A stretch of DNA of 64,000 bases from CAIVAT01 sp964387205 (GCA_964387205.1 CAYLVY010000005.1:1-64000); one strand, 5' to 3'; positions 23,935 to 33,814 are shown, counted from the first letter of the stretch. Translations and numbers: made by a program. Notes: generated by a model not told the origin, from the sequence alone.

Positions 23935-26634
23935 CTATGGTTTGTTGGTATAATTTTTTTCGAAGAAAAGAAGATATTGGCCGACATCCTTGTTGCGATA
24001 AAAAATGGGATAATTGTCCAGTGAAATGACGAAATCGTGATAAGGGCCTGAATTCTGAAGCCGGGTGAAGATGTATTTGCTGTCCCGGATTCCGGATAAA
24101 TAAATCATGGCATTCCGGCTGTTGGAAAAATTATTGATGGTGATCATCTGACGCTCGTCGTCCAGCACCAGGCTATTGACCATCAGATTTTCCAGGTCAT
24201 GGAAACGGGTATTGTAATCGCTGAGTTTGATCTTCAGCGCATCGACGTCTACCAGATTGTCGTTGACGATCAGGATATAAAAATGGACCGCATTGGGATC
24301 AGGTTTATACAATTCGGCCAGTGGTTGCTGTCCGGCGGATGAAGCGGGGGAGGTAGCGCCCCGGATAGTATCTCCCTCTGCAGGCTGGACTTTATTGCCC
24401 AGGAAAGCAAGCACATCGTCTGCCAGCGGCCTGACTTCGCTCTTCGGGAAATCACGGATGATAGTCTGCATGGCATGTACCAGCGAATCCACCACTTCGA
24501 TCTTGCCTATGGCGAGGCCCCGCAAATACTCGAATTTCGGCATCAGCGCCGAATCACTGCGGAATTTTTCCCGGGCAATGTCGCCATTGTTTATCACCAT
24601 GTAATATTGCTGGCGGGTGAAGGCATTGTAGGTTTCCAGGTATAATTTTCCTGCTTCCGAGGTGCGGGCACCTATCTCCTTGTAGTAATCCGGATTTACC
24701 AGCAGTTTGGCATAGTCACTGGCAGGGTACAGGGTAAGGATCTGATTCTTAAAATAATCGCTTTTCGGTCCGTTTTGTAGTTCCTTGTATAGGATACACA
24801 GTTCATATGCCGATTGTATTTTATATTTGTTATCCGGATACCGGTTTAACAGCTCCTCAAAAGTCGCCACAGCATTGGCATAGTCGCCCAATCCCTCGAC
24901 GAAAATAAAGCCCGCCTGGTAAAGGGCTTCTATGATCTTGTCATGAGATGCCTGTACCATTTCCGGAGTCGTGGGGATATCCGGCAGGTAAAAGGCACGA
25001 TCTTTCGGGTTATTTGCTTTTCCGTCTTTTTTCTTCATGGCCAGCGCGCTGTCACCGGCCATTCCGGTTGTGTCATCCCCTTCGGGTTGCTCTTCGGCGA
25101 AAACGGCAATGGTTTTATCGGTCAGGAACCAATTATCTTCCAGTTTGCGCTGACCCCAACGCTTTCTGAAGGTATTAAACCCGCTGGACATCAGTGTGGG
25201 ATTGTAGAAATACCACTTCCCTTCGCGCGAACCGCCCAGGGCTGTCTGTTCCTGGGAAGAAAGCTGGCTGGCCTGGTATTTACCTATAGATCGCTGGTTT
25301 TCTTCCATCTGTTTTTTTCTCTCCTCGGCGATCAGTTTGGATATGATCTGGTCGATCACTTTATTCCGCTGGTCGGCAGTCATGCCGGCAAGGCGTTGCA
25401 AACTATCCTGCCGTTGGACCACCTGCAGGTTGGTGACCAGGTCGGTAAGGGTAACTGTGCGTCTCGACAACTCTTTATAGTTGGAATAATCCTTAGGGAG
25501 GAACTGCATGGTGCTGTCATAATAGGACTGGGCGCCTTCATATTCCTTGCGGTCAAAGTAAATATTGGCCAGTGTGAGGGATGAGATGGCTTTCTGGTAG
25601 TTATTTTTGGTGCTGCTGGCCACCGATTTGATGAGATAGTCGATCCCCGTGACAGTATCGGAGTCTTTCATGGCCACAGAGGCGAGAGAGAAATAGATCT
25701 GATCCAGAAAGTCGGTATTTTTATCATCCCGGAGCATTTTATTGAGCCGGTCAAGGATATATTTCCGGTCACCGCTCTGGGCATCATAACTTTGTGCCAG
25801 ATTGATCTTGGCATTGAATTCCATCTCATAATCAGTAGATGATTTGAGTACCATCCGGTAATATCTGGATGCCTGGGCAAGTTCTCCGTTGAACTGGTTG
25901 ATCTGTCCGAGGATGAAATAGCATCGTGTCCTCATTTTCCGTGGTGGCTGAAGCTCCAGCGCCCTGTTCAGGTAAGGAATTGCGGTTTCATATTTTTTCT
26001 GCAGGATGTTCAGTTGGGCATATTCGAGATGAACCGGAAGTTCCAGTGACTGAGGTGCCTCGCCTTTGGTAATCTTTCCAAGCAGCATATCCAGCATCGA
26101 TTCGGCCCTTTTGTAATCTCCGGCCTGATTGTTTGATTTTGCAATCCATAGCATGGCTTCATGCCTGATCTCATTGTAATTGTAAGTTTTGGAGACAAAT
26201 TCAAAGGTCCGGCGGGCCATCGGATAATCCTGCTTGTAAAAGTACGCCTTGCCCATCAGCATATAAGAATCGTCGATCCAGCGGACATACTCCCTTCGGT
26301 TGAAAACCATAGAGTGTTTACTGATGGTCTTTGTGGCCTTTTTGATCGCAATGTCGGCGTATTGGTTCATCTTGGCTCCTGAAGCCTGGTCCCCGTAATT
26401 ATAAACCGGCAAAATAAGGGCATAGTTGTCTTTCAGACTAACCTGCTGATCCCGAACGCCCTGACGGATGTTATCCATGCCGTTCCAGTAAACATTGAAA
26501 TGGGAGGTCAGGTTATGGTACACCCGGCGGGTGAAGGTATTTTTTTTCGTAGAGCAGCCAGAAGTAAAAAAAAGTCCTGCAAAGAGGAGAACCAATAAGG
26601 CAAACCAGTGGTTTCGCTTCGTCAATCTCAACAC
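23935..26634 (-). CDS. porW: Type IX secretion TPR lipoprotein PorW/SprE
   Basis: Large TPR lipoprotein of the T9SS; in Flavobacterium (SprE) and Porphyromonas (PorW) it is needed for secretion and gliding and is thought to link the PorLM motor to the outer-membrane part. It has 899 residues. A lipoprotein signal ends at FTSGC (Cys27), followed by the family start STKKNTFTRRVYHNLTSHFN. TPR-like helical repeats run from about 120 to 430 and again near 590-690. A disordered, Lys-rich part lies near 530. The C-terminus (about 795-899) is a compact domain with FYILIVNDN. The rest of the T9SS core is 5 kb away, which fits. Confidence 0.85.
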   Translation of the reverse strand: MLRLTKRNHWFALLVLLFAGLFFTSGCSTKKNTFTRRVYHNLTSHFNVYWNGMDNIRQGVRDQQVSLKDNYALILPVYNYGDQASGAKMNQYADIAIKKATKTISKHSMVFNRREYVRWIDDSYMLMGKAYFYKQDYPMARRTFEFVSKTYNYNEIRHEAMLWIAKSNNQAGDYKRAESMLDMLLGKITKGEAPQSLELPVHLEYAQLNILQKKYETAIPYLNRALELQPPRKMRTRCYFILGQINQFNGELAQASRYYRMVLKSSTDYEMEFNAKINLAQSYDAQSGDRKYILDRLNKMLRDDKNTDFLDQIYFSLASVAMKDSDTVTGIDYLIKSVASSTKNNYQKAISSLTLANIYFDRKEYEGAQSYYDSTMQFLPKDYSNYKELSRRTVTLTDLVTNLQVVQRQDSLQRLAGMTADQRNKVIDQIISKLIAEERKKQMEENQRSIGKYQASQLSSQEQTALGGSREGKWYFYNPTLMSSGFNTFRKRWGQRKLEDNWFLTDKTIAVFAEEQPEGDDTTGMAGDSALAMKKKDGKANNPKDRAFYLPDIPTTPEMVQASHDKIIEALYQAGFIFVEGLGDYANAVATFEELLNRYPDNKYKIQSAYELCILYKELQNGPKSDYFKNQILTLYPASDYAKLLVNPDYYKEIGARTSEAGKLYLETYNAFTRQQYYMVINNGDIAREKFRSDSALMPKFEYLRGLAIGKIEVVDSLVHAMQTIIRDFPKSEVRPLADDVLAFLGNKVQPAEGDTIRGATSPASSAGQQPLAELYKPDPNAVHFYILIVNDNLVDVDALKIKLSDYNTRFHDLENLMVNSLVLDDERQMITINNFSNSRNAMIYLSGIRDSKYIFTRLQNSGPYHDFVISLDNYPIFYRNKDVGQYLLFFEKNYTNKP

Positions 26635-26669
26635 ATCATTATATTTATGACATAATAACTTTAATTGTA

Positions 26670-26677
26670 CAAAAATA
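26670..26677 (-). promoter_or_regulatory. -7 box of porW
   Basis: On the minus strand the bases read TATTTTTG, a TAnnTTTG match 35 nt before the porW ATG, in an A/T-rich leader where chance matches are more likely. Confidence 0.4.
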
Positions 26678-26779
26678 TTTTAATTTTTTGAATTTGGCGG
26701 CGCTTAGTCTAAGATTTGTGGCATGGGAAAATTTTCCGATATTTGCACCGTTTTGGAAGACAATGATTAAGTAACCCCA

Positions 26780-27664
26780 TTGGAGAAAAAGGACGGGAAG
26801 AAAAGGAAATGGGTCGATAAATGGCGCAGCAAGTACCGCCTCGTCTTTATCACCGATGACACCCTTGAAGAACGATTTACATTCAGATTGTCACGAATGA
26901 ATGTTTTCGTGGCTCTGGGCACCCTGGCCATTGTCCTGATCTTCCTTACCACCATCCTGATTGCATTTACCCCTTTGCGGGAATATATTCCCGGCTATTC
27001 CAATGTCGATCTGACCAGGCGCCTCTACCGGATGCAGGTAGTGACCGATTCCATTGAAAAAAGCCTTGCCGCCAAAGACCGGTTCATCCAGAATATCCGT
27101 GATGTGATCGAGGGGAGGGACCTGACCGGGAAGACTCCCGTGTTGAAGGACAGTGCGAAAAGATATGACCATATCCGCCTGAAAAGGTCGGTGGAAGATT
27201 CACTCCTTCGGATCGAAATCGAAAACCAAAGCCGGTATAACCTTAACCGCCTGGTAGCCAGCGAAACTACCTCTCCCAGGAAAGCATCCTTGGGGGGGGT
27301 GCTCTTCTTTACGCCACTTAAGGGTGTAATTACCAGCACTTTTGATGCTCTCAAACACCACTATGGAATCGATATTGTGGCCAAGGAAAATGAAACGGTT
27401 AAGTCGGTACTCGATGGGACGGTTTTATTGACGAACTGGACACTGGAGACCGGCTACGTCATCGTCATTCAACATTCAGGGAACATTGTCTCGGTTTATC
27501 GTCATAATTCCACCTTGCTGAAGAAAGCCGGCGATCTGGTAAGGGCCGGCGAACCGGTCGCTTTTGTGGGCAACACCGGCGATTTATCTCAGGGGGCCCA
27601 TCTCCATTTTGAGTTGTGGAGCGATGGAAACCCGGTCGATCCACGGAATTATATTTCATTCTGA
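26780..27664 (+). CDS. M23 family peptidase (LytM-type, membrane anchored)
   Basis: Cell-wall hydrolase cutting peptide cross-bridges, 294 residues. A basic cytoplasmic N-terminus (KKDGKKRKWVDKWRSKYRL) precedes one membrane helix (about 42-63), then a coiled region and a C-terminal M23 domain with the zinc ligands HYGIDIV and HLHFELW. The frame starts at a TTG (26780); the first in-frame ATG would cut off the conserved N-terminus (SKYRLVFITDDTLEERFTFR), so the TTG is preferred. It is divergent from PorW. A near-consensus box (GATATTTG, 26738-26745) lies upstream. The bactofilin two genes away is a likely spatial partner. Confidence 0.87.
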   Translation: MEKKDGKKRKWVDKWRSKYRLVFITDDTLEERFTFRLSRMNVFVALGTLAIVLIFLTTILIAFTPLREYIPGYSNVDLTRRLYRMQVVTDSIEKSLAAKDRFIQNIRDVIEGRDLTGKTPVLKDSAKRYDHIRLKRSVEDSLLRIEIENQSRYNLNRLVASETTSPRKASLGGVLFFTPLKGVITSTFDALKHHYGIDIVAKENETVKSVLDGTVLLTNWTLETGYVIVIQHSGNIVSVYRHNSTLLKKAGDLVRAGEPVAFVGNTGDLSQGAHLHFELWSDGNPVDPRNYISF

Positions 27665-27677
27665 TAAAAGCGAAGCG

Positions 27678-28838
27678 GTGAAAAAGCGGGTTGCAATCCT
27701 TGGTTCTACAGGAAGTATTGGTACTCAGGCACTGAATGTAATCCGAGCCCATCCCGGCCTCTTTGAGGTTGAAGTTCTTACTGCCCACTCCAACAGTGAC
27801 CTTCTCATTGCCCAGGCAGCAGAATTTCTGCCCAATGCCGTGGTGATCGGTCAGAAGGAGGGGTATGACAAAGTGGCAGCCGGGCTGAGGCACCTGCCGG
27901 TTAAGGTCTGGAATGGCAGCCGGGCCATCGCCGATGTGGTGACCATGGACAGTATCGATCTGGTACTCAGCGCCATGGTAGGGTTTTCAGGATTGATTCC
28001 CACCTTTCATGCGTTGAAAGCAGGGAAAGATGTGGCGCTTGCCAACAAGGAAAGCCTGGTTATTGCCGGAGAACTGGTGACGAAGGAAGCGATACGCCAC
28101 CATGCCCGGATTATTCCGGTCGATTCGGAACATTCGGCCATTTTTCAGTGTCTTGCCGGTGAACAGCCCGATTCGGTGGAGAAAATTTATCTGACTGCTT
28201 CCGGCGGTCCGTTTCGTGGAAAAACCGCAACGGAATTGGCCGGTGTAACCCGTGAACAGGCCCTGGCCCACCCCAACTGGAAAATGGGAAGCAAGATCAC
28301 CATCGATTCAGCCTCCCTCATGAACAAGGGGCTGGAGGTCATTGAAGCCCGCTGGCTTTTCGGGCTTGAACCATGGAAGATCGATGTGATCGTCCATCCT
28401 CAGTCGGTGATCCATTCCATCGTACAATTTGTGGACGGATCGATGAAAGCCCAGATGGGCCTGCCCGATATGCACCTTCCGATCTTATATGCCCTGAGCT
28501 ATCCCGGAAGGATACATTCAGGTTTCAAAAGGTTTGATTTTTTACAGTATCCGAACCTCTCCTTTGAATTGCCCGACCGTAAGGTCTTTCGCAATCTTGA
28601 CCTGTCCCTCTTTGCCCTGGAACGGGGTGGAAATGCCACCTGTGTCCTTAATGCTGCCAACGAATCAGCGGTATTCGCATTTCTGCAGGGACGGATCGGT
28701 TTTCTCCAGATGTCGGACCTGATCGAATCCTGTCTCGAAAAGGTATCCCATCTCCGCGAACCCGGTCTGGAAGAATTGGTCGAAACCCATTACCGGACCA
28801 TGGAGGTGGCAGAGACCATTCTGCGGCATGGTAATTGA
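27678..28838 (+). CDS. dxr: 1-deoxy-D-xylulose 5-phosphate reductoisomerase
   Basis: Second enzyme of the non-mevalonate isoprenoid pathway; reduces and rearranges DXP to MEP with NADPH. It has 386 residues from a GTG at 27678 (14 nt after the M23 stop). NADPH loop ILGSTGSIGTQAL (residues 6-18), ALANKESLVIAGELV, the metal-site segment PVDSEHSAIFQC, and ASGGPFRG are all conserved. The longer open frame upstream runs inside the M23 gene and is discounted. It is followed 60 nt later by rseP. Confidence 0.94.
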   Translation: MKKRVAILGSTGSIGTQALNVIRAHPGLFEVEVLTAHSNSDLLIAQAAEFLPNAVVIGQKEGYDKVAAGLRHLPVKVWNGSRAIADVVTMDSIDLVLSAMVGFSGLIPTFHALKAGKDVALANKESLVIAGELVTKEAIRHHARIIPVDSEHSAIFQCLAGEQPDSVEKIYLTASGGPFRGKTATELAGVTREQALAHPNWKMGSKITIDSASLMNKGLEVIEARWLFGLEPWKIDVIVHPQSVIHSIVQFVDGSMKAQMGLPDMHLPILYALSYPGRIHSGFKRFDFLQYPNLSFELPDRKVFRNLDLSLFALERGGNATCVLNAANESAVFAFLQGRIGFLQMSDLIESCLEKVSHLREPGLEELVETHYRTMEVAETILRHGN

Positions 28839-28898
28839 AAAGAGACATCAGTATATATTGAATATTGAACATATTTAAACGTTGATAATACATTTTGC

Positions 28899-30218
28899 AT
28901 GGAGATATTGATCAAAATAGTACAACTGTTGCTCAGTTTGTCGATTCTGGTAATTGTGCATGAATTCGGCCATTATATCGCAGCCCGGATTTTCGGGACA
29001 AGGGTGGAAAAATTCTATCTGTTTTTCGATGCCTGGTTCTCCCTGTTCAAGTTTAAAAAGGGGCACACCGAATACGGAATCGGTTGGATTCCGCTGGGGG
29101 GATATGTAAAGATTTCCGGAATGATCGATGAATCGATGGACAAGGAGCAGATGAAGCAACCTCCGCAGCCATGGGAGTTCCGGACCAAACCAGCCTGGCA
29201 GCGACTGATCATTATGCTGGGTGGGGTGACGGTCAATATCCTGCTGGCCATTGTGATCTATATCAGCATGCTGGCCCTGATGGGAGAACAGTATCTTCCG
29301 GTGGCCAACGCAAAGTATGGAATTGCCGTCGATTCCCTGGGTTACCGGATGGGGCTCAGGGACGGGGATAACATAATTTCCATTGACCATCAGCCGGTGG
29401 AAGATTTCATTGAGGTCAAGGAACGCCTTATGCTGGATGGTGCTAAATCGGTTCAGGTCACAAGGGAAGACATCAGGATGGATATTCCCATACCGGCAGA
29501 TTTTATCAGTCAGCTGATCAAAACCAACAATCCGGATTTCATTACCTATCGTTTTCCCTTTGTGGTGGGTGACTTTGCCCCGGGTTCGGTGGCCAGGGAG
29601 GCCGGGTTGCTGCCCGGCGACCGGATTATCGGGATCAATGATTCGATGACCCTCTATTTCAATCATTTCCGGGCTTATATTCAGCAACATAAAAACCAGA
29701 AGGTGGATATCCGGGTAGTGCGCGGACAGGATACCCTCCGGTTGCCTGTAGATGTGCCGGCAGCCGGATTGATCGGGGTACAGCCCAAATCGCCGGCCCT
29801 GTTCCTCGACTTTGCCGAGAAACACTATTCTGTGTTTTCTGCCATACCTGCCGGAATTGTAAAGACTTTTGAAGGTGCCGGAAATTACCTGAAATCGATG
29901 AAAGTGCTCTTTACGCAGGAAAAGGCCTACGAATCAGTGGGGGGATTCATCACCATCGGCAGTGTTTTCCCTGCCACCTGGGACTGGGTGCAATTCTGGT
30001 CGCTGACTGCCTTTCTCTCCATTATGCTGGCCATTCTGAATGTACTCCCTATCCCGGCACTTGATGGGGGACATGTGATGTTCCTGCTTTACGAGATCAT
30101 TTTCCGGAGAAAGCCCAGCGATAAATTCATGGAATATGCCCAGGTTGCCGGTATGGTGATCCTCTTCGGATTGCTCATTTTCGCCAACGGCCAGGATATA
30201 CTCAAACTGTTCCGTTAG
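28899..30218 (+). CDS. rseP: RseP-type site-2 zinc metalloprotease
   Basis: Intramembrane M50 protease that cuts membrane anti-sigma factors or signal peptides. It has 439 residues. The zinc site HEFGH is at residues 21-25 in the first helix, PDZ domains lie in the middle (FAPGSVAREAGLLPGDRIIG at about 225-244), and the second active-site motif NVLPIPALDGGHV is in the C-terminal helices. It follows dxr, a linkage seen in many bacteria. If the trans-envelope protein at 5.4 kb is an anti-sigma factor, an RseP-like enzyme could act on it; this is speculation. It overlaps the YitT gene convergently. Confidence 0.93.
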   Translation: MEILIKIVQLLLSLSILVIVHEFGHYIAARIFGTRVEKFYLFFDAWFSLFKFKKGHTEYGIGWIPLGGYVKISGMIDESMDKEQMKQPPQPWEFRTKPAWQRLIIMLGGVTVNILLAIVIYISMLALMGEQYLPVANAKYGIAVDSLGYRMGLRDGDNIISIDHQPVEDFIEVKERLMLDGAKSVQVTREDIRMDIPIPADFISQLIKTNNPDFITYRFPFVVGDFAPGSVAREAGLLPGDRIIGINDSMTLYFNHFRAYIQQHKNQKVDIRVVRGQDTLRLPVDVPAAGLIGVQPKSPALFLDFAEKHYSVFSAIPAGIVKTFEGAGNYLKSMKVLFTQEKAYESVGGFITIGSVFPATWDWVQFWSLTAFLSIMLAILNVLPIPALDGGHVMFLLYEIIFRRKPSDKFMEYAQVAGMVILFGLLIFANGQDILKLFR

Positions 30219-31114
30219 TTTTCAGATACCTTCTCTTTCAGCGATTTGAACCCCTCGCCGAGTATTTCCGTGGCATCGGTGATCGTCACGAAAGCCTTCG
30301 GGTCAATCTGATGAATGTACTCTTCGAGGGTAGCCAGTTCACGACGGCTAACGACAGTATGGATGATGCGCCTTTCCGCATTGTTGTACATGCCGCGCCC
30401 GTCAATAAAAGTGCCGCCGCGATCCAGGTTATTGATGATTTTATCCCGGATATCTTCATATTTATCGGAAATGATAAAGACACTTTTGTCGTAACTCACC
30501 CCTTCCAGCACGATATCGATCACTTTACCGGTCACAAAGATCACGATCCAGGAATAAAGGGGGATCTTCCAGTCCTGAAACACCGCAAGGCCGAGGAGAA
30601 CGATGACCGAATCGACGTATATCATCAGCATGCCGAGGGGAAGCCGGGTATATTTGGCTATGATCATGGCCACGATGTCGCTTCCTCCCGAAGTTGCTTT
30701 CGATTTGAAGATCAGTCCAAGTCCGACACCTGCCAAAACCCCGCCGAAGACGGAGGAGAGGAGGGGGTCATCCGCCACCAGTGGCTTAAATCCCCAGGCC
30801 AGGGTGAGCAGGTCGGTAAAAAGTGCCGTCAGGGAGAACCCGACGACTGTTTTGACGCCAAACCTGGGCCCGAGAAATTTTATTCCCAGGATGGTCAGCG
30901 GAATATCAAAGGCCAGGGCCATCATCCCGACAGGAGTATTAAAAAGGTAGTGCAGGACGATGGAGATGCCGTACACACCTCCGGGAACAATTTTATGAGG
31001 GGTAATAAAGAAGACAAAACCCGCGGCGAGGATAAGTGCGCCTGAAACGATCTGGCCGTAGGAAATAAACCATTTCCGCGTAAATGGCTTTTCTTTGAAC
31101 AGGATGAATGACAT
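30215..31114 (-). CDS. YitT family membrane protein with C-terminal DUF2179
   Basis: Membrane protein of unknown function, 299 residues. About five to six hydrophobic helices fill residues 20-205 (the family's GGVYGISIVLHYLFNTPVGM, and SKATSGGSDIVAMIIAKYTR). The C-terminal soluble domain (about 225-290, DKYEDIRDKIINNLDRGGTF, MYNNAERRIIHTVVSRREL) is DUF2179, a small ferredoxin-like regulatory domain. Its stop overlaps the rseP stop by 4 nt (TTAG), convergently. A perfect -7 box (31177-31184) lies 62 nt before the ATG. No transport substrate can be stated. Confidence 0.9.
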   Translation of the reverse strand: MSFILFKEKPFTRKWFISYGQIVSGALILAAGFVFFITPHKIVPGGVYGISIVLHYLFNTPVGMMALAFDIPLTILGIKFLGPRFGVKTVVGFSLTALFTDLLTLAWGFKPLVADDPLLSSVFGGVLAGVGLGLIFKSKATSGGSDIVAMIIAKYTRLPLGMLMIYVDSVIVLLGLAVFQDWKIPLYSWIVIFVTGKVIDIVLEGVSYDKSVFIISDKYEDIRDKIINNLDRGGTFIDGRGMYNNAERRIIHTVVSRRELATLEEYIHQIDPKAFVTITDATEILGEGFKSLKEKVSEN

Positions 31115-31176
31115 GGTATTGATTGGGTGTTAAAATGTGTGACTACCAGGGGATCATTTCGATTCCGATTTTCATG

Positions 31177-31184
31177 CAAAGATA
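31177..31184 (-). promoter_or_regulatory. -7 box of the YitT gene
   Basis: On the minus strand the bases read TATCTTTG followed by C, a perfect TAnnTTTG box in the 209-bp gap between the divergent YitT and porP genes. Toward porP a weaker box (TAATTTTA) is at 31280-31287. Confidence 0.45.
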
Positions 31185-31323
31185 TTTTAAGTGAATACAA
31201 TGCCAATGAAAATATTCCGTTACAGCATTATTCCCATATCAAAAAAATTTCGGGCTGACGGAGATAAAAAAAAATAGTGTAATTTTACCCGGTTTTCCGA
31301 ACAAACGAATACTGGTAACGATT

Positions 31324-32295
31324 TTGTCAATCACTCAATCTGTAAAACAACGCATTGCCGGAGGGCTTTTTTTCAGCCTATTTCTTATTATTCAGGCAGT
31401 TAGTCCATCCATGGCGCAGCAGCCATCCCTGATTACCCATTACATGTTTACCAACATGGCGATCAATCCTGCCTTTGCAGGCGCCTCATCAGGGATCTGT
31501 GTGACAGGATTGGTGCGTCAGCAACTGATGGGTTGGAAAGACCCGGACGGGACCAAGTCCGGCCCTCAGACCTTTATGCTGACCGCGGATGCTCCGGTAA
31601 AGTTTCTTCACGGTGGCCTGGGCGGAAGCATTTTTCAGGACAAAATCGGTTTTCAAAAGAATATAACGGTTGAACTGGCCTATGCCTACCGTACTGATTT
31701 CTGGGATGGGGATATCTCTTTCGGGGTGCAGGGAAACCTGTTCAATCTGAGTTTTGACGGGAAGTTTCAACCTCTGGAGCAGGATGATCCTGTGGTTTCC
31801 GGGCTTACCGGCGAACTCAGCACCATGTCGTTTGATGCCGGGCTGGGTGTATTCTACCAGGTACCCGACCGATATTATATTGGGCTTTCCGCTGATAACA
31901 TTCTTCAGACCCGGGCGACCAAACTGGGTTACCAGATGCGCCGCTCCTTTTTTCTGGCCGGCGGTTACGAATGGGCCGTCCCAAACCGACCCTTGTTTGA
32001 AGTGAAACCCTCTGCCCTTATTATGTATGATGGAGCCGTTTTTCAGGTCAATGCCAGTGCCCTGGTGTTTTATAATCAGAAAATTTATGGTGGATTGGGA
32101 TATCGCTTCCAGGATGCCGTATCAATATTGGCCGGTTTGAATATCAAGGGTTTGCATATCGGAGTGGCCTATGATATAAATACTTCACGCTTAAGCAAAT
32201 ACAATAGCGGAGCTCTTGAAGTGATGTTGAACTATTGCTTTAAAATCGATACGGACAAATACCGTAGAAGCTATAAAAATACCAGATTTCTGTAA
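31324..32295 (+). CDS. porP: PorP/SprF family type IX secretion membrane protein
   Basis: Outer-membrane beta-barrel protein of the T9SS; PorP/SprF proteins help secrete or anchor surface proteins. It has 323 residues from a TTG at 31324. A signal peptide ends at PSMAQQ (about residue 33), followed by the family signature LITHYMFTNMAINPAFAGAS. Alternating strands of a 14-strand-type barrel follow, with a final MLNYCFKIDTDKYRRSYKNT. It is the first gene of porP-gldK-gldL-gldM-gldN, the usual Bacteroidota order. Confidence 0.9.
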   Translation: MSITQSVKQRIAGGLFFSLFLIIQAVSPSMAQQPSLITHYMFTNMAINPAFAGASSGICVTGLVRQQLMGWKDPDGTKSGPQTFMLTADAPVKFLHGGLGGSIFQDKIGFQKNITVELAYAYRTDFWDGDISFGVQGNLFNLSFDGKFQPLEQDDPVVSGLTGELSTMSFDAGLGVFYQVPDRYYIGLSADNILQTRATKLGYQMRRSFFLAGGYEWAVPNRPLFEVKPSALIMYDGAVFQVNASALVFYNQKIYGGLGYRFQDAVSILAGLNIKGLHIGVAYDINTSRLSKYNSGALEVMLNYCFKIDTDKYRRSYKNTRFL

Positions 32296-32393
32296 TTGGA
32301 ACGGTTAAAAATTGAGTATCTGACGAAAACATGTCAGCAAATTTTAAAATAAATCATATTTCAGTGCGTTATTTTCATCCAAATATGCCAGCA

Positions 32394-33770
32394 ATGAAGA
32401 AACTGCTCATTTATTCTGCAATTCTCCTCATTCTCGGAAGTTGTAGTAATTCCGGAAATGGCGAGTTAACCGGAGTGAAGGACCGAAAGCGGTATTATGC
32501 CCCGGATCCCTTTGGCATGGTTTACATTCCATTGGGCTCTTACACCATGGGCCTTGGGGATGAGGATATGCTCTACGCACAGTTGAACAATGCCAAAACC
32601 GTTACGGTGGAGGCATTTTACATGGACCGGACAGAGATCACCAATAATCAGTACCGCCAGTTCGTTTATTGGGTCCGCGATTCCATTTATCGCTACCAAT
32701 TGGGAGTCGCCGGTGTCCCCGAATTCCTTGTACTTACACCAACCAGTTTAGGATCCGGCAGTTCCGGCAGTGAGGATACTACCCTTAACTGGCAGACAAA
32801 GATCAACTGGAAAACGGACGATTCCAAAATACAGGAGGTGTATGATTCCGCCCACTATCGGAAAGAAGAACGGTTTTTTAATCGTAAAGAACTGGATACA
32901 AGGAAATTAAATTACCTTTATTACTACATCGACCTGCAGTCGGCAGCCAAAAAGGATTACACCAGCCCGGGTGATCCGGTGCATGCCTCCCTTGCCAACC
33001 GCCCGCAGGGACGGAGCGACCGTTCGGTATACGTGAGAAGGGAAGTAATTAATGTCTATCCCGACACCCTGTGCTGGATTCACGACTTTGCCTATTCCTA
33101 CAATGATCCTACCGCCGAGAAGTACTTCTATCACCCGGCTTATGATCATTATCCCGTGGTGGGCGTAAACTGGAAACAGGCTAAGGCATTCTGCATCTGG
33201 CGTACACAATTGAAAAATAGTTACCTCTCCGGTAAGAAAGGCGAACCTTTCATCAGCGACTTCCGTTTGCCCACCGAAGCGGAGTGGGAATGGGCCGCCC
33301 GGGGCGGTTTTGATGGCAACCCTTACCCATGGGGCGGGCCTTACACCCGAAACGACAAGGGATGCTTCCTTGCCAACTTCAAACCCCAGCGCGGGAATTA
33401 TGCCGCCGACGATGGCGCGAAAACAGTTATCGCCGGCCATTATGGGGCCAATGATTATGGCTTATATGATATGTCGGGAAACGTGGCGGAATGGACCAGC
33501 ACAGCATTTCACCCATCCTCCTACCGTGCTGTCTGGGACCTGAACCCGAATTACGAATATAATGCCAAGGATGCAGATCCCCCAACCAAAAAGCGAAAGG
33601 TAATACGCGGAGGATCGTGGAAAGATGTGGCCTATATGTTGCGCGTTTCTACCCGCTCTTACGAATACCAGGATACTGCCAAAAGTTATATCGGATTCCG
33701 TTGTGTCCAGTCGTTCCTGGGCCGTCAGCGTGGAGATAATCCGGCAAGAGCATCTAAAGTTTATCGGTAA
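32394..33770 (+). CDS. gldK: T9SS ring lipoprotein GldK/PorK
   Basis: Outer-membrane-anchored lipoprotein that, with GldN/PorN, forms the large periplasmic ring of the T9SS. It has 458 residues from the ATG at 32394, chosen because it gives a clean lipoprotein signal (ILGSC, Cys17). The body has the formylglycine-generating-enzyme-like (SUMF1) fold, opening with FGMVYIPLGSYTMG and including FRLPTEAEWEWAARG, MSGNVAEWTS, VIRGGSWKD and the final YIGFRCVQSF. It is found between porP and gldL. Enzyme activity is not expected in GldK. Confidence 0.93.
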   Translation: MKKLLIYSAILLILGSCSNSGNGELTGVKDRKRYYAPDPFGMVYIPLGSYTMGLGDEDMLYAQLNNAKTVTVEAFYMDRTEITNNQYRQFVYWVRDSIYRYQLGVAGVPEFLVLTPTSLGSGSSGSEDTTLNWQTKINWKTDDSKIQEVYDSAHYRKEERFFNRKELDTRKLNYLYYYIDLQSAAKKDYTSPGDPVHASLANRPQGRSDRSVYVRREVINVYPDTLCWIHDFAYSYNDPTAEKYFYHPAYDHYPVVGVNWKQAKAFCIWRTQLKNSYLSGKKGEPFISDFRLPTEAEWEWAARGGFDGNPYPWGGPYTRNDKGCFLANFKPQRGNYAADDGAKTVIAGHYGANDYGLYDMSGNVAEWTSTAFHPSSYRAVWDLNPNYEYNAKDADPPTKKRKVIRGGSWKDVAYMLRVSTRSYEYQDTAKSYIGFRCVQSFLGRQRGDNPARASKVYR

Positions 33771-33814
33771 AATTTAATTAACCTCTTTATCCACTTGTAA
33801 AATTTTTTAAGAAT

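Noticed and set aside
30311..31045. A 244-codon plus-strand frame opposite the YitT gene.
   Set aside because: Composition (many His, Asp, Gly) is typical of antisense reading of a membrane protein gene; no known fold.
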